Below, one piece after another: positions 10,960 to 20,126 of a stretch of DNA of 52,096 nt. The translations under genes and the position numbers were made by a program. The notes below the pieces were generated by a model, which was given only the letters and a program-made list of their open reading frames with translations, had not been told where the DNA came from and did no database searches. The stretch's first letter is position 1; every line of letters begins with the position of its first letter. This DNA comes from an uncultured Clostridia bacterium (lineage in GTDB: Bacteria > Bacillota > Clostridia > Lachnospirales > Lachnospiraceae): the NCBI GenBank assembly GCA_947167565.1, contig CAMVIN010000003.1, forward strand, positions 1 through 52,096, written 5' to 3'.

Positions 10960-11845
10960 TAAAAAATATGGAAATTTTTCTGCTGTCGAGGATATCAGTT
11001 TTGAACTCGGCAATGGATTATACGGAATGTTGGCGCCGAACGGGGCGGGAAAGACGACTATCATGAAAATGATTACGACACTTCTTTTTCCCACGCAGGG
11101 TGAAATTTTGTATGACGGAATGGAAATTCTGGGGATGGGGGAGTCCTATCGGGAGCTGCTTGGCTATCTGCCACAGCAGTTCGGTTATTACAAAAATAAT
11201 TCGCCGAGGCAGTATCTGGATTATCTCGGTGCGCTGAAAGGGATGTCCAGAGAGGAGACGAAAAAAAAGATAGATGAGTTATTGGATATGGTCGGGCTTG
11301 CGGATGTCGCGGACAAAAAAATGAAAAAGTTTTCAGGAGGCATGATTCAGCGGGTGGGAATTGCCCAGGCTGTACTCAATGATCCGAAAATCCTGATTCT
11401 GGATGAGCCGACGGCGGGACTGGACCCAAAAGAGAGAGTGCGCTTTCGCAACATTATCTCAGCGCTCTCAAAGGACAGAATTGTGATTTTATCCACGCAT
11501 ATTGTGTCGGATATTGAGTCGATTGCCAACCAGGTCATTATGCTCAAGGATAAGCACCTGTATCAAATGGATTCAGTCGATAACATCTGTCGCGAACTGG
11601 AGGGAAAAATATTTGAATGCCCGATAAAAGAAGCAGAATATGGGGAATTTGAAAAAAATTATCTCGTGCTGTCAGCTCGTCAGGAGAGGGGATTTTTACA
11701 GGTGCGCTATTATGATGAAAATACCCGTCCGGAAAATATGAAATATGACAACGAAACAAAAACTTCCTGCGCGCCGAATCTGGAAGATGTTTTTCTGGTG
11801 GCGTATCGGGAAGAGGAGAGCGAGAAGAGAGAGGGGTGGATGTGA
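10937..11845 (+). CDS. ABC transporter ATP-binding protein
   Basis: Walker A 'GMLAPNGAGKTTIMKM', signature 'FSGGMIQRVGIAQAVL', Walker B 'ILILDEPTAGLDP'. Confidence 0.95.
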   Translation: MLTLSHVSKKYGNFSAVEDISFELGNGLYGMLAPNGAGKTTIMKMITTLLFPTQGEILYDGMEILGMGESYRELLGYLPQQFGYYKNNSPRQYLDYLGALKGMSREETKKKIDELLDMVGLADVADKKMKKFSGGMIQRVGIAQAVLNDPKILILDEPTAGLDPKERVRFRNIISALSKDRIVILSTHIVSDIESIANQVIMLKDKHLYQMDSVDNICRELEGKIFECPIKEAEYGEFEKNYLVLSARQERGFLQVRYYDENTRPENMKYDNETKTSCAPNLEDVFLVAYREEESEKREGWM

Positions 11846-13056
11846 TGAGAGTGATTTGGAAGCAGTGCAGGGAAATTTTAGATGTGCGTATACTATTGAT
11901 TCTCGCACTGTTTACACTGTTATTTTTTCAGTTGTTTCTACAGATTCTTTATCCGAAAAACGGGAAAATTTTCGGTGGATGGGCAAATTATCCGTATGCG
12001 ATTGAACTGATGAAAGAATTCGGGACGACAATTCAGGTCTCTGACTGGTCGAAACTTGATGCAAAGGAGGAGGAATTAAAGAAGGAGTACGCAGAAATTA
12101 TTTCTGCCAGCGAGAAATGCAGGGCAGCGGGAATTACGACATATGATGAGATGATGGAGTATGAGGACAAGTACATCAATACCTATATAGAAACCGATGG
12201 GGAGATGCCGGAGGAAGAGAGAGCACTTGGTGATGAGATTACAGATATCATGTATGAACAGGCATGGGAACTGACCTATAAACTGGAATATCTGGAGGAC
12301 CTTAACACGTGTAAAGGCAGTGAATTTGGAATGAGTAAAGAGGAAATTGAGCAGGTGATGTCAGACTGGGACATAAATTCTGCATGGGTAAAAAAAGAAT
12401 ATGAAGATAGACTTTCCAGGAACTACACTTCTTTTATGGTGATATATGTTTTTGATATTTTGTGGGAAGATATGCCAAAAATGGGGATTCTTTTGTCAGT
12501 CAGTTTTTTTGTTCTCATTCTTTATTATCAGATTAGAGAGAGATTGAGAGGAACCATTTATTTATGGGCCACCACGCGCACCGGAAGAAAAGTGTTCGGA
12601 AGACAATTTGCGGCGTGTATGTTGTCCTGCGCTGTTGTCGGCATCTTGCAGATGATTGCCTATTTTGCATTTTTTCTGAAAAAGGGACTCGGACCGCTTT
12701 TGGCTTGTCTATGTGAACCATTCAACGGACCGTATCTTTGGTGTGACCAAATTTCCTATGGATTGTTTTTTCTGATTTACGCAGTTTTTGTTTTCCTGTT
12801 CACGCTGATGTCTGCCGGGATTGCTTACCTGATCGGGAGGGTGGCAGCTAATTATATTGTGGGAATTGCCATATCGATTCCTGTGATACTTGGAATCGCG
12901 CTGCTCGCTTTTCGGCTTTTCGGGGAGTTTTTGCAGGTGGATACTGCGATAGGGCTGCCGTACTGGGAACTTCCGTGCGTGGTGGTATGTGTAGGGATTA
13001 TGGCTGCCGTAGTCGTGTGGCGACTGAGGAGAGATAAAAAGATTGATTTTGCGTGA
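11845..13056 (+). CDS. ABC transporter permease-like membrane protein
   Basis: N-terminal TM, long extracytoplasmic region, C-terminal multi-TM block; follows ATPase. Confidence 0.65.
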   Translation: MRVIWKQCREILDVRILLILALFTLLFFQLFLQILYPKNGKIFGGWANYPYAIELMKEFGTTIQVSDWSKLDAKEEELKKEYAEIISASEKCRAAGITTYDEMMEYEDKYINTYIETDGEMPEEERALGDEITDIMYEQAWELTYKLEYLEDLNTCKGSEFGMSKEEIEQVMSDWDINSAWVKKEYEDRLSRNYTSFMVIYVFDILWEDMPKMGILLSVSFFVLILYYQIRERLRGTIYLWATTRTGRKVFGRQFAACMLSCAVVGILQMIAYFAFFLKKGLGPLLACLCEPFNGPYLWCDQISYGLFFLIYAVFVFLFTLMSAGIAYLIGRVAANYIVGIAISIPVILGIALLAFRLFGEFLQVDTAIGLPYWELPCVVVCVGIMAAVVVWRLRRDKKIDFA

Positions 13057-13073
13057 GAGGAGGAATCCGACAA

Positions 13074-14111
13074 ATGAAGCGCATTGCGAAAATAGAGGCG
13101 TTGAAGATAATAAAAAGTCCGGTTATGTGGACACTGTTGATTAGTTTTCTTGCGTTTAACATTTTGACAATGGGCAGTGATTTCAGAGATGATTATGTCA
13201 TGGAGACCGGTGAGTCCGGTGACGCGTATGATGGGCTGGACATGGAACAGGTTTTCGAGACAAAAAAGGCTGTTTCACCTGCTCATTTGACAGGGAGTTA
13301 TGAACAATTTGTCCACCGCAATTATGAAAAACTTCAGGCGAGGGTGGAGGAAATACGGCGTACCGGAGAGGGGAATGCGCCCTTTTATCCGGGGGAGAAG
13401 TATCATGTTTTCAGTAATTTGTTTGGGAGTACGGGGAAAAAACTTTTGCTGGAATCGGCGGCTTTTCTTATGCTGAGTCTCCTGCTTTTGATGGATTATG
13501 AGAGGATGAGAAAAACGAGGGAAATTGTGTTGATTTCCCTCACGGGAAAGCGGGTGATGAGGACAAAGATTTGCGTGGGCGCGCTCACAGGACTGCTATT
13601 TTGCGCAGTGTTGATGGCAGGCACATATCTGTTTTTCTTTTGGAAAGTGCCCCTTGCCGGACTGTGGGATGTCCCGGTCTCATCAGCCGTGTTATCAGAG
13701 ACAATGGGAATGGCGAGTTTTCCGTTTGTCACATTTTTTAGAATTTCGCTGGGACAGTATTTTCTTCTCTCGCTTGCTGTTATGTTCGGTATGCTGCTCT
13801 CAGTTGCCGGACTGTGTGTTGCATTGCAATTATTTATTCAAAATTGTTATCTTTCATTTTTGACACAGAGTCTTCTCTATGTGGGACTCCTGGCGGTTAC
13901 AGGCATGAGGGCGGCAAATTTCATAGCTGTGGCAAAAACATTTTTGAATCCGGTTACGCTCTGGGTCAATTGCGGACTCTGGTTCATAGAAAATGATTTT
14001 GTGATGTCTTTTGCGGGAAGCGAATTTTTGAGTGTAATTGGCACCGGAATTGTTGTTGTCCTGTTGATTGTGGCGGGGAGTATCCGGTATCGGAGGATGG
14101 AGGTGCGGTGA
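13074..14111 (+). CDS. ABC transporter permease-like membrane protein
   Basis: Same architecture as preceding gene (TM, extracytoplasmic loop, multi-TM). Confidence 0.6.
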   Translation: MKRIAKIEALKIIKSPVMWTLLISFLAFNILTMGSDFRDDYVMETGESGDAYDGLDMEQVFETKKAVSPAHLTGSYEQFVHRNYEKLQARVEEIRRTGEGNAPFYPGEKYHVFSNLFGSTGKKLLLESAAFLMLSLLLLMDYERMRKTREIVLISLTGKRVMRTKICVGALTGLLFCAVLMAGTYLFFFWKVPLAGLWDVPVSSAVLSETMGMASFPFVTFFRISLGQYFLLSLAVMFGMLLSVAGLCVALQLFIQNCYLSFLTQSLLYVGLLAVTGMRAANFIAVAKTFLNPVTLWVNCGLWFIENDFVMSFAGSEFLSVIGTGIVVVLLIVAGSIRYRRMEVR

Positions 14112-14541
14112 TAGGGTCTACTTTTGTTGGTACGGTCAATCTGTTTTTCACATATGCTTTTTTTAATATCAGAAAGTTTTTTGATGGACTGTGTGATGTA
14201 TCATCCCAAAAGCCGATAGCAGAAAAGCAAGAAAATTCTTGGGACGCTCATGTTTCTGTGATATACTATCACTTATAGCATCAGATATTTTTAAAACTTG
14301 TCGTTTTGGGGAATTGATGTTATAATTTTATACCGATATGGATTGAAACACTTGGATGCGTTGTGAAACAGGCAGTGTGTCTTTTTGATAAATAATGTCA
14401 GGGGACTGATCTTATGGTATGTAGGCATTTTGGTATCCTTTGTTCCGGTGCTGATAGATGTTTTTGCATATATGGGAAAGCATGATGCATTAGGACATGA
14501 TTATTGTGTTGTTCACCGCTGCAGCTTAAGGAGGTAGAAAA

Positions 14542-14829
14542 ATGATTTTATATTTTATAGGTGCATTGCTTGTGGTTTTCCTGCTTGTAGCAGCATTACC
14601 TTTCTTACAGTGGTGGATTGTAGGAAAGTCGGGAAAAGAAATAGTCGAGTATAGCTTTCCGTCTGAACTGATTGACCACAAGCCGAACAATCTGGATGGG
14701 GAGACATCTGGACAGGGACGTATGGCAATGCAGAACAGGGGATCGGTGCGTATGGCACAGGGGCATGTCCTGACGGAAAAAGATTTAGAGGAGAAGAAGG
14801 CGGAAGTGTATTCTGTTCCCCTTCCGTAA
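14542..14829 (+). CDS. Hypothetical small single-TM protein
   Basis: Strong RBS (TTAAGGAGGTAGAAAA) and N-terminal TM helix; no family recognised. Confidence 0.4.
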   Translation: MILYFIGALLVVFLLVAALPFLQWWIVGKSGKEIVEYSFPSELIDHKPNNLDGETSGQGRMAMQNRGSVRMAQGHVLTEKDLEEKKAEVYSVPLP

Positions 14830-14834
14830 ATATT

Positions 14835-15107
14835 ATGAAATTAGAACATTATTGGGAAGATATATGCAGAATCCATCTGCTTACGAAACATTATTTGCTT
14901 TTGGCAGAAGATATTGAAAACAGATATTCCCGGTATAAAGAATTAAAGACATTTTTATTAGATCTTCCAGGGCAGATCGCAGAGCAGAGAGAGAGGAAAG
15001 ATGTAGGCAGCGATCTGTTAGAAGAAGTGGATCGGTATGTGGATATACTCGACCGTCTGATACAGTATTGCAGGGAACTGTCGCTGGCAATGGAAGTCAC
15101 GGGATAG
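14835..15107 (+). CDS. Hypothetical small helical protein
   Basis: Directly follows 14542..14829; charged, helical; no family recognised. Confidence 0.35.
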   Translation: MKLEHYWEDICRIHLLTKHYLLLAEDIENRYSRYKELKTFLLDLPGQIAEQRERKDVGSDLLEEVDRYVDILDRLIQYCRELSLAMEVTG

Positions 15108-15368
15108 AATAGGTTGTTTTTCGTGCATCAGTAAATTAGGACATCCGGCAGGGGATGCGGTAGGGATACTGTATTCTTTGACGGATGTTTTTGGTTTTCT
15201 GTTCATTGTGCAAGGCTTACGGAAAATGCATATTTTTTCATTTTCCATAAGGCTTAAGATAGGAAAGGACTGGAAGAACGCACGATTGTTTCGCGGCTCG
15301 CTGGCTCTGTGGACCATTTACATGATCCCGCCGGTGCTTATCCTGGCAGTCAATCTGGTGGGACTGTT

Positions 15369-15625
15369 TGGCAGGAGGCGGAGAATGCAAAATTAAAGGT
15401 GGATATATTGATGGCACAGATCAAGCCCCACTTCATATATAATAGTCTGACGGCAATCCGCTCCTATCTGGATGAACCGGAAAAGGCGGAGGAAGTCCTT
15501 GACCACTTTGCAGGGTTCTTGCGGGGAAGTATCGACATGCTGGAAGAAACCGGCTGTATCCGTGCCGCCCGTGAATTTGAGACGGTGGAGAACGCCGTCC
15601 GTCATGGAATCCGGGAAAGCGGGAC
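15369..15625 (+). pseudogene. LytS/YesM-type sensor histidine kinase fragment with internal deletion
   Basis: 'LKVDILMAQIKPHFIYNSLTAIRSYL' His_kinase motif, then 'AAREFETV' joined directly to 'ENAVRHGI' N-box. Confidence 0.75.
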
Positions 15626-15774
15626 CGGAAAGGGGACGGTACCGGGGAACAGGAACAGCACAGGGCACACATCGGACTGTCCAACTTGAAAAAACGCCTT
15701 CTGCTGATATGCGGCGGATGGCTTGAAATCCCGGACAAACAGGGGAAAGAGACCGCTGTGCAGGGAGCAGGAAT

Positions 15775-16422
15775 TTGATACTGAATGATGCAATAACCGC
15801 AGCAGAAACCCTGTATAACAGCATCACGGACAACGATGATTATACAGATATTGCAAGCACACTCAAAACTAAGATTGACGCTGCACAGGCAGTAGCTGAT
15901 AACGATGACGCAGACCAGGATACTGTTGACGAAGCCACTACAGCACTTAACACTGCTCTGACAGAGGTAGCGGCTATAAAGACTGTTATTGATGAGATAA
16001 AGAATCTTCCGGGTTCTGATGAAGTCAATCCAAGTGATTCAAATCAAAAAGCTGCAATCAATAAGGCATCTGAAGATTTTGATGCCTATAAAGATACTAA
16101 GAAAACTGATGTAGAGACTATGAAAGATGCAGGTGATACTACTGAAGCAAATGCTCTTATCACAGCTGCTAAAGACGAAATAGATGGCGTATCTTTTGAT
16201 CCAAGCAAAACGTTAGATGAAAATAAGGCTGTTATTGATGACATCATTAAGCAACTGACAACAGACCTTTCAAATCAGAGAGCGGCTGATGCGGTAAGTG
16301 CAAAGATTAATGCACTTCCTCCGGCAAGTGATGTAACCACAAATGATAAGGTTGCTATAAATGAGGCAAGAGATGCATATGATGATCTTACAGCAAAAAA
16401 ATATTATGCTGCTTTTGAATAA
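15775..16422 (+). pseudogene. Fragment of a repetitive surface protein (FIVAR-like helical modules)
   Basis: 'TLKTKIDAAQAVADNDDADQDTVDEATTALNTALTEV' and repeated 'V..KI..LP....V...DKVAINEARDAYDDL' modules; no signal peptide or anchor. Confidence 0.6.
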
Positions 16423-16640
16423 TCAATTATTGAAATCTCCTGCATTAACTGTTTTGCTGCATTTACCAGCTTTTCAAGCCGAAGTGCGACTTCATTTGTA
16501 TAGAATTTCTCCCCGCATTGTTCACATTCTTCACATGGCACATTTTTAATCACAATCACACAACCTTTGTAATCCACTACATGTGTAGTAAATGTCTGAA
16601 TCGTTGTTTCACATTTGCAATACATACACATATTTATCAC
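16404..16640 (-). CDS. YgiT-type zinc-finger antitoxin
   Basis: CxxC...CxxC ('CMYCKCET', 'CEECEQCGEKFYTNEVALRLEKLV'); overlaps upstream DUF4258 gene by 4 nt. Confidence 0.8.
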   Translation of the reverse strand: MINMCMYCKCETTIQTFTTHVVDYKGCVIVIKNVPCEECEQCGEKFYTNEVALRLEKLVNAAKQLMQEISIIDYSKAA

Positions 16641-16945
16641 TTCCTCCTCGTTTTTAAATCTTCCATAAACTTATCTGTATTCGGATAATAAGCCGTTATA
16701 ATATATAAATATGTTCGATCTGTTCCCACCACTACATGTATTACCTTTTCACTGGTATTATATCCAAAAACCAGACAACTAGGATTAGGAAAATCATCCG
16801 GATAATCTTCAATGATTTCTCCTGATTGTATACACTTTCCCACATCCTCTATGTCGATGTCTCTTTCTTGCATCCTCTCCAAACAGTGTGCAGACCACTT
16901 TATTTGAGAATTAAAATATAGTTTTTTAATAAAATCTAAATCCAT
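16637..16945 (-). CDS. DUF4258-family putative toxin
   Basis: 'WSAHCLERMQERDIDIEDVGKCIQSGEIIEDYPDDFPNPSCLVFGY' typical DUF4258 core. Confidence 0.8.
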   Translation of the reverse strand: MDLDFIKKLYFNSQIKWSAHCLERMQERDIDIEDVGKCIQSGEIIEDYPDDFPNPSCLVFGYNTSEKVIHVVVGTDRTYLYIITAYYPNTDKFMEDLKTRRK

Positions 16946-17089
16946 AGTTTTTCTCCTTTAGTACTATTATACATAATTCTAAGAAAATGAAAAGAATTTT
17001 TTATAAATAATTCTCCGATGTTTCGCCAATTAAGGCGCTTATGCGCTTTTTCGTCTGCTTACGCAGCCGATTTTGCTCATTAATAGGTG

Positions 17090-17158
17090 GGTTGCTCATG
17101 GAATATACGAATTAAAATTCAATAAATCATATTTTAGTTCGTATATTCCATGGCAACC
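17090..17158. repeat. Long imperfect palindrome (~28-bp arms, 12-nt loop)
   Basis: GGTTGC(T)CATGGAATATACGAATTAAAAT ... ATTTTAGTTCGTATATTCCATGGCAACC. Confidence 0.85.
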
Positions 17159-17189
17159 GCACAGGTGGAAAAAATTTAGCGAAAACCCC

Positions 17190-17226
17190 GAAAAATACCG
17201 ATTGAAAACTCTGAAAAATACCGATT
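17190..17226. repeat. Two direct copies of GAAAAATACCGATT, 23-nt period
   Basis: Copies at 17190-17203 and 17213-17226. Confidence 0.85.
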
Positions 17227-17292
17227 ACGTATTGATATTATTCAAAAAAAGGGTATACTAAGCCATAAGAATTAATGATTGTAGGTGACAGC

Positions 17293-17615
17293 ATGGGATT
17301 AGTAGACCAATCATATAGAGAACGGGTGATAGATGAGAAAATTTCAAAATTATTGAAAACATTTGGTGCCGTCTGTGTAGAGTGACCTAAATGGTGCGGA
17401 AAGACCTGGACTTCTCTGAATCAGGCGGAGAGCGTTTCTTATATAGCAGATCCGGCGAATAGTTTTCAAAACAGACGCATGGCACAGATTAGCCCTGAAC
17501 TCGTGCTGGAGGGGGAGTATCCCCGCCTGATTGATGAATGGCAGGAGGTGCCGGAAGAATAGCGAGAATCCGGATGGGGTTTTTGTCGCTCCAATAACAG
17601 CATTGAGGGATTAAG
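17293..17615 (+). pseudogene. AAA_14/DUF4143-type ATPase remnant
   Basis: 'YRERVIDEKISKLLKTFGAVCVE*PKWCGKTWTSLNQAESVSYIADPAN...ELVLEGEYPRLIDEWQEVPEE' then C-terminal-like 'DGVFVAPITALRD*'; TGA in Walker A and missing middle. Confidence 0.75.
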
Positions 17616-17660
17616 AGAAATAATCTCAATATGGAGGGGAAAGATTTGTTATTTTAAAAC

Positions 17661-18620
17661 CTACAGAAGATTCTTTTGGTTTGCAAGGCGCTTTTTCAAG
17701 AGGCGCAAAAAATGTTTGTTTCCGATGACCTGAATAGTCGGGCCAAAGGAGAGGATTTCAATCAACAGTTCCCTTTCATTCCCTTTGTTATAGTAAATTT
17801 CGCACTGGTAGGTTGTGTTGTTGATTTGGGCAGTTTTCTTTTTGTAATTGGCAAACTGGAGCATCGCCCGCTCCAGCGTATTTCGCTCGTTTTTTATCAG
17901 AATTGTCACCGGCTCACTGTTGTATCCGTTCGTGATGTAAGTGTCAATGTCCGGCCGCTCTGCCGCGTACTTCCCTGTCTCCTCAAGTCTGGAGATGCGT
18001 GAGAGGTTAATTGTAAAATAATTGTTCGGATTTTTCCCGTGCACTCCCAGAGCGAGTACGCGAAAACAGTCATTTTTGATGGAATATTCCAGTTTGCACG
18101 GAAGATACCAGTGATGTACTCGCCTGTTCCGGGGGGACTCGAATTCAATATTGAGATATTGTCCGGTCTTGATGGCGGACAATATTTTTTGGAAGTGGGA
18201 GCGGTATGTATCGTCTGTATAGTCGTCCCCATCTGTGAACTGATCAAAAATATAAAAGTCGTTTTGCGAAAAAAGCGGTTCTATGTCGCAAAGCACCCGA
18301 CTCAGTTCTGTCAGTTGTTCCTCCGAAAAAAATAACTGAATCCGCACATCGGATAGAATGGCCTTGAGCCACCGCTTTTGCAGGAGGGACAGCACAAAGG
18401 GAGGTTTGTCATCCAGTGTGGACAGATACAGTTCCCCGTCCTTTTTAAAAAATGTCCACTCTCCGTCGGTTATTTTAGGCAAAAGATAGAGAACTGTTTC
18501 CTGAAAGCCCGAGGCGGTGACTGTCGTTTCGAGTTCTGGCCGGGAAAAGCCCCCATTTTTGTTTAAGAGGTCGTGCATAATATTGTAGTAACAGTTGTAG
18601 AGTTCTGAATAGAGCTGCAT
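17661..18620 (-). CDS. WYL domain-containing protein
   Basis: 'KTGQYLNIEFESPRNRRVHHWYLPCKLEYSIKNDCFRVLAL' WYL-like core. Confidence 0.7.
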   Translation of the reverse strand: MQLYSELYNCYYNIMHDLLNKNGGFSRPELETTVTASGFQETVLYLLPKITDGEWTFFKKDGELYLSTLDDKPPFVLSLLQKRWLKAILSDVRIQLFFSEEQLTELSRVLCDIEPLFSQNDFYIFDQFTDGDDYTDDTYRSHFQKILSAIKTGQYLNIEFESPRNRRVHHWYLPCKLEYSIKNDCFRVLALGVHGKNPNNYFTINLSRISRLEETGKYAAERPDIDTYITNGYNSEPVTILIKNERNTLERAMLQFANYKKKTAQINNTTYQCEIYYNKGNERELLIEILSFGPTIQVIGNKHFLRLLKKRLANQKNLL

Positions 18621-18656
18621 AAATTTTCTCCTTGAATTTCTCTGTAGAAAGTGTTT

Positions 18657-20042
18657 TCACTCGTTGGTCTCATAAATCTGATAGAGTGCGTTGATGTCAT
18701 CAAAAAAATGTCTGCGGAGCAGGTGGTTTTCTGTCCCTGGGTTTTGACTGCTATCCAGCTGATAAAAGCGTAGGTCAACAATTCGTCCGATAAAAGTGCG
18801 AAGCCATGGAAACATCTCCTGAGCATCCTGGACAATTGTTTCAAAGAGGAAAGTGTTTTCCCGGAGCTTTGTCATGGTTCCACCCTTGCCCTCTCTCGCA
18901 AGGCGCGTGAGAATAAATTGCTCGGATTGTTCCTGAATATTTAGTGTCAGAACGACTTTTGTTCTCGAGCCGGAGAAGGAGACCCCCCAGATGTAGGGGA
19001 GATTGCGGGCGAGTTTTTCTTCCATTTCCGAAAATGACGAGGTAGCGGTCTCTATCTGCTCCCACTCCTGTTTGCTCCTGTCGCGGCTTGTCAATTCCTT
19101 TACCGATTTAATCTGGTCGAGCCGTACGCAGCGGAAATGATACTTGATTTTATTTGTATTGAACGAATTATTTGTGATTCGGTAAATACAGATGTACCGT
19201 CTGCCGGTGCGTGCGCTGACAAAAATGCGCAGGGGAATCCCACAGAGGGTGAGACTGTCATTTGGTCGGCGACTGCTCTGAATTTCCATTTTGACGTAGC
19301 GGTGATTTTTTTGGGCCAGGAGAAGAGCGTAGGTAATTTCCTCTTCCAGCGTAAATGCCGGAAATCCGTGTTTGACGCGAAAACTCTCGTTTTTGTGGCT
19401 GATTTTGTCTAATATTGTGTTTCCCACATAGCCAAAAGGTGCGCTAAGCTGCATAAAAGAAATGACATCGCTCAGTGGTTCCCGGAGAGATTTGTCACCT
19501 GTATCTGTATGGTCTGCGGTATTTTCGCACAGTTCCTCCCAGGTCAGACCGAGACTGTACAACAGAGACTTTCCGGATTTTGTTGTCGCCAGAATTCCCT
19601 CTTTGACATATTCATTGCACTTGCGCCGGACGAGCTGGGTGTCTACTGCCATCTCATAGTCCTGCGATAAAATTTCCGCGAGTTCACTGGCAGAATAACT
19701 CTGTTTTCTCAGTATATCCAATAAATAAAAATGAAGAAGAATATCATTGTCGGTAAAACTTTTTGTCTTCCATACGGAAAAAAGGGGATTTGTGTTCAGG
19801 AGGTTGCTGTCCAGCTGCAGGGAAATGCTTTTTACCCTGCTTTTTGTGTCCTGCTCGGATAAAGCTTCCTCCACGTAGTCACCGAGCCAGCTCTCGATGC
19901 GTCTGCGCTCGTTGTCGTAGGTGCGGGCACTTTTTCTGTCCGAGGTAAAATCCTGCCGGCTCTTAAAACCGTACACAAAGAAGTCGCGCACGTAGTCTCG
20001 ACACTTGTTAAAATTTTTGATTAATTCCTGAAATTCTGACAT
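18657..20042 (-). CDS. WYL domain-containing transcriptional regulator-like protein
   Basis: N-terminal helical/wHTH region, 'KNHRYVKMEIQSSRRPNDSLTLCGIPLRIFVSARTGRRYICIY' WYL-type core; start chosen at MSEFQELIKNF. Confidence 0.75.
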   Translation of the reverse strand: MSEFQELIKNFNKCRDYVRDFFVYGFKSRQDFTSDRKSARTYDNERRRIESWLGDYVEEALSEQDTKSRVKSISLQLDSNLLNTNPLFSVWKTKSFTDNDILLHFYLLDILRKQSYSASELAEILSQDYEMAVDTQLVRRKCNEYVKEGILATTKSGKSLLYSLGLTWEELCENTADHTDTGDKSLREPLSDVISFMQLSAPFGYVGNTILDKISHKNESFRVKHGFPAFTLEEEITYALLLAQKNHRYVKMEIQSSRRPNDSLTLCGIPLRIFVSARTGRRYICIYRITNNSFNTNKIKYHFRCVRLDQIKSVKELTSRDRSKQEWEQIETATSSFSEMEEKLARNLPYIWGVSFSGSRTKVVLTLNIQEQSEQFILTRLAREGKGGTMTKLRENTFLFETIVQDAQEMFPWLRTFIGRIVDLRFYQLDSSQNPGTENHLLRRHFFDDINALYQIYETNE

Positions 20043-20126
20043 GACGCACCCTTTCGCAACTTTTTTGAAATGATAAAATTTTCCTTCCCTGTTATGATAA
20101 TACCACAAAGAAAAGAGGTGGTAAAG

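Noticed and set aside
14335-14375. CRISPR-repeat-like 'GGATTGAAAC' and nearby 'TTGTGAAAC'
   Set aside because: No regularly spaced repeats or spacers follow; short chance match in degenerate sequence
17383-17385. In-frame TGA as possible selenocysteine/recoding site
   Set aside because: It replaces a P-loop glycine by a one-base change in a gene that also lacks its middle; no SECIS-like structure needed, ordinary pseudogenisation explains it
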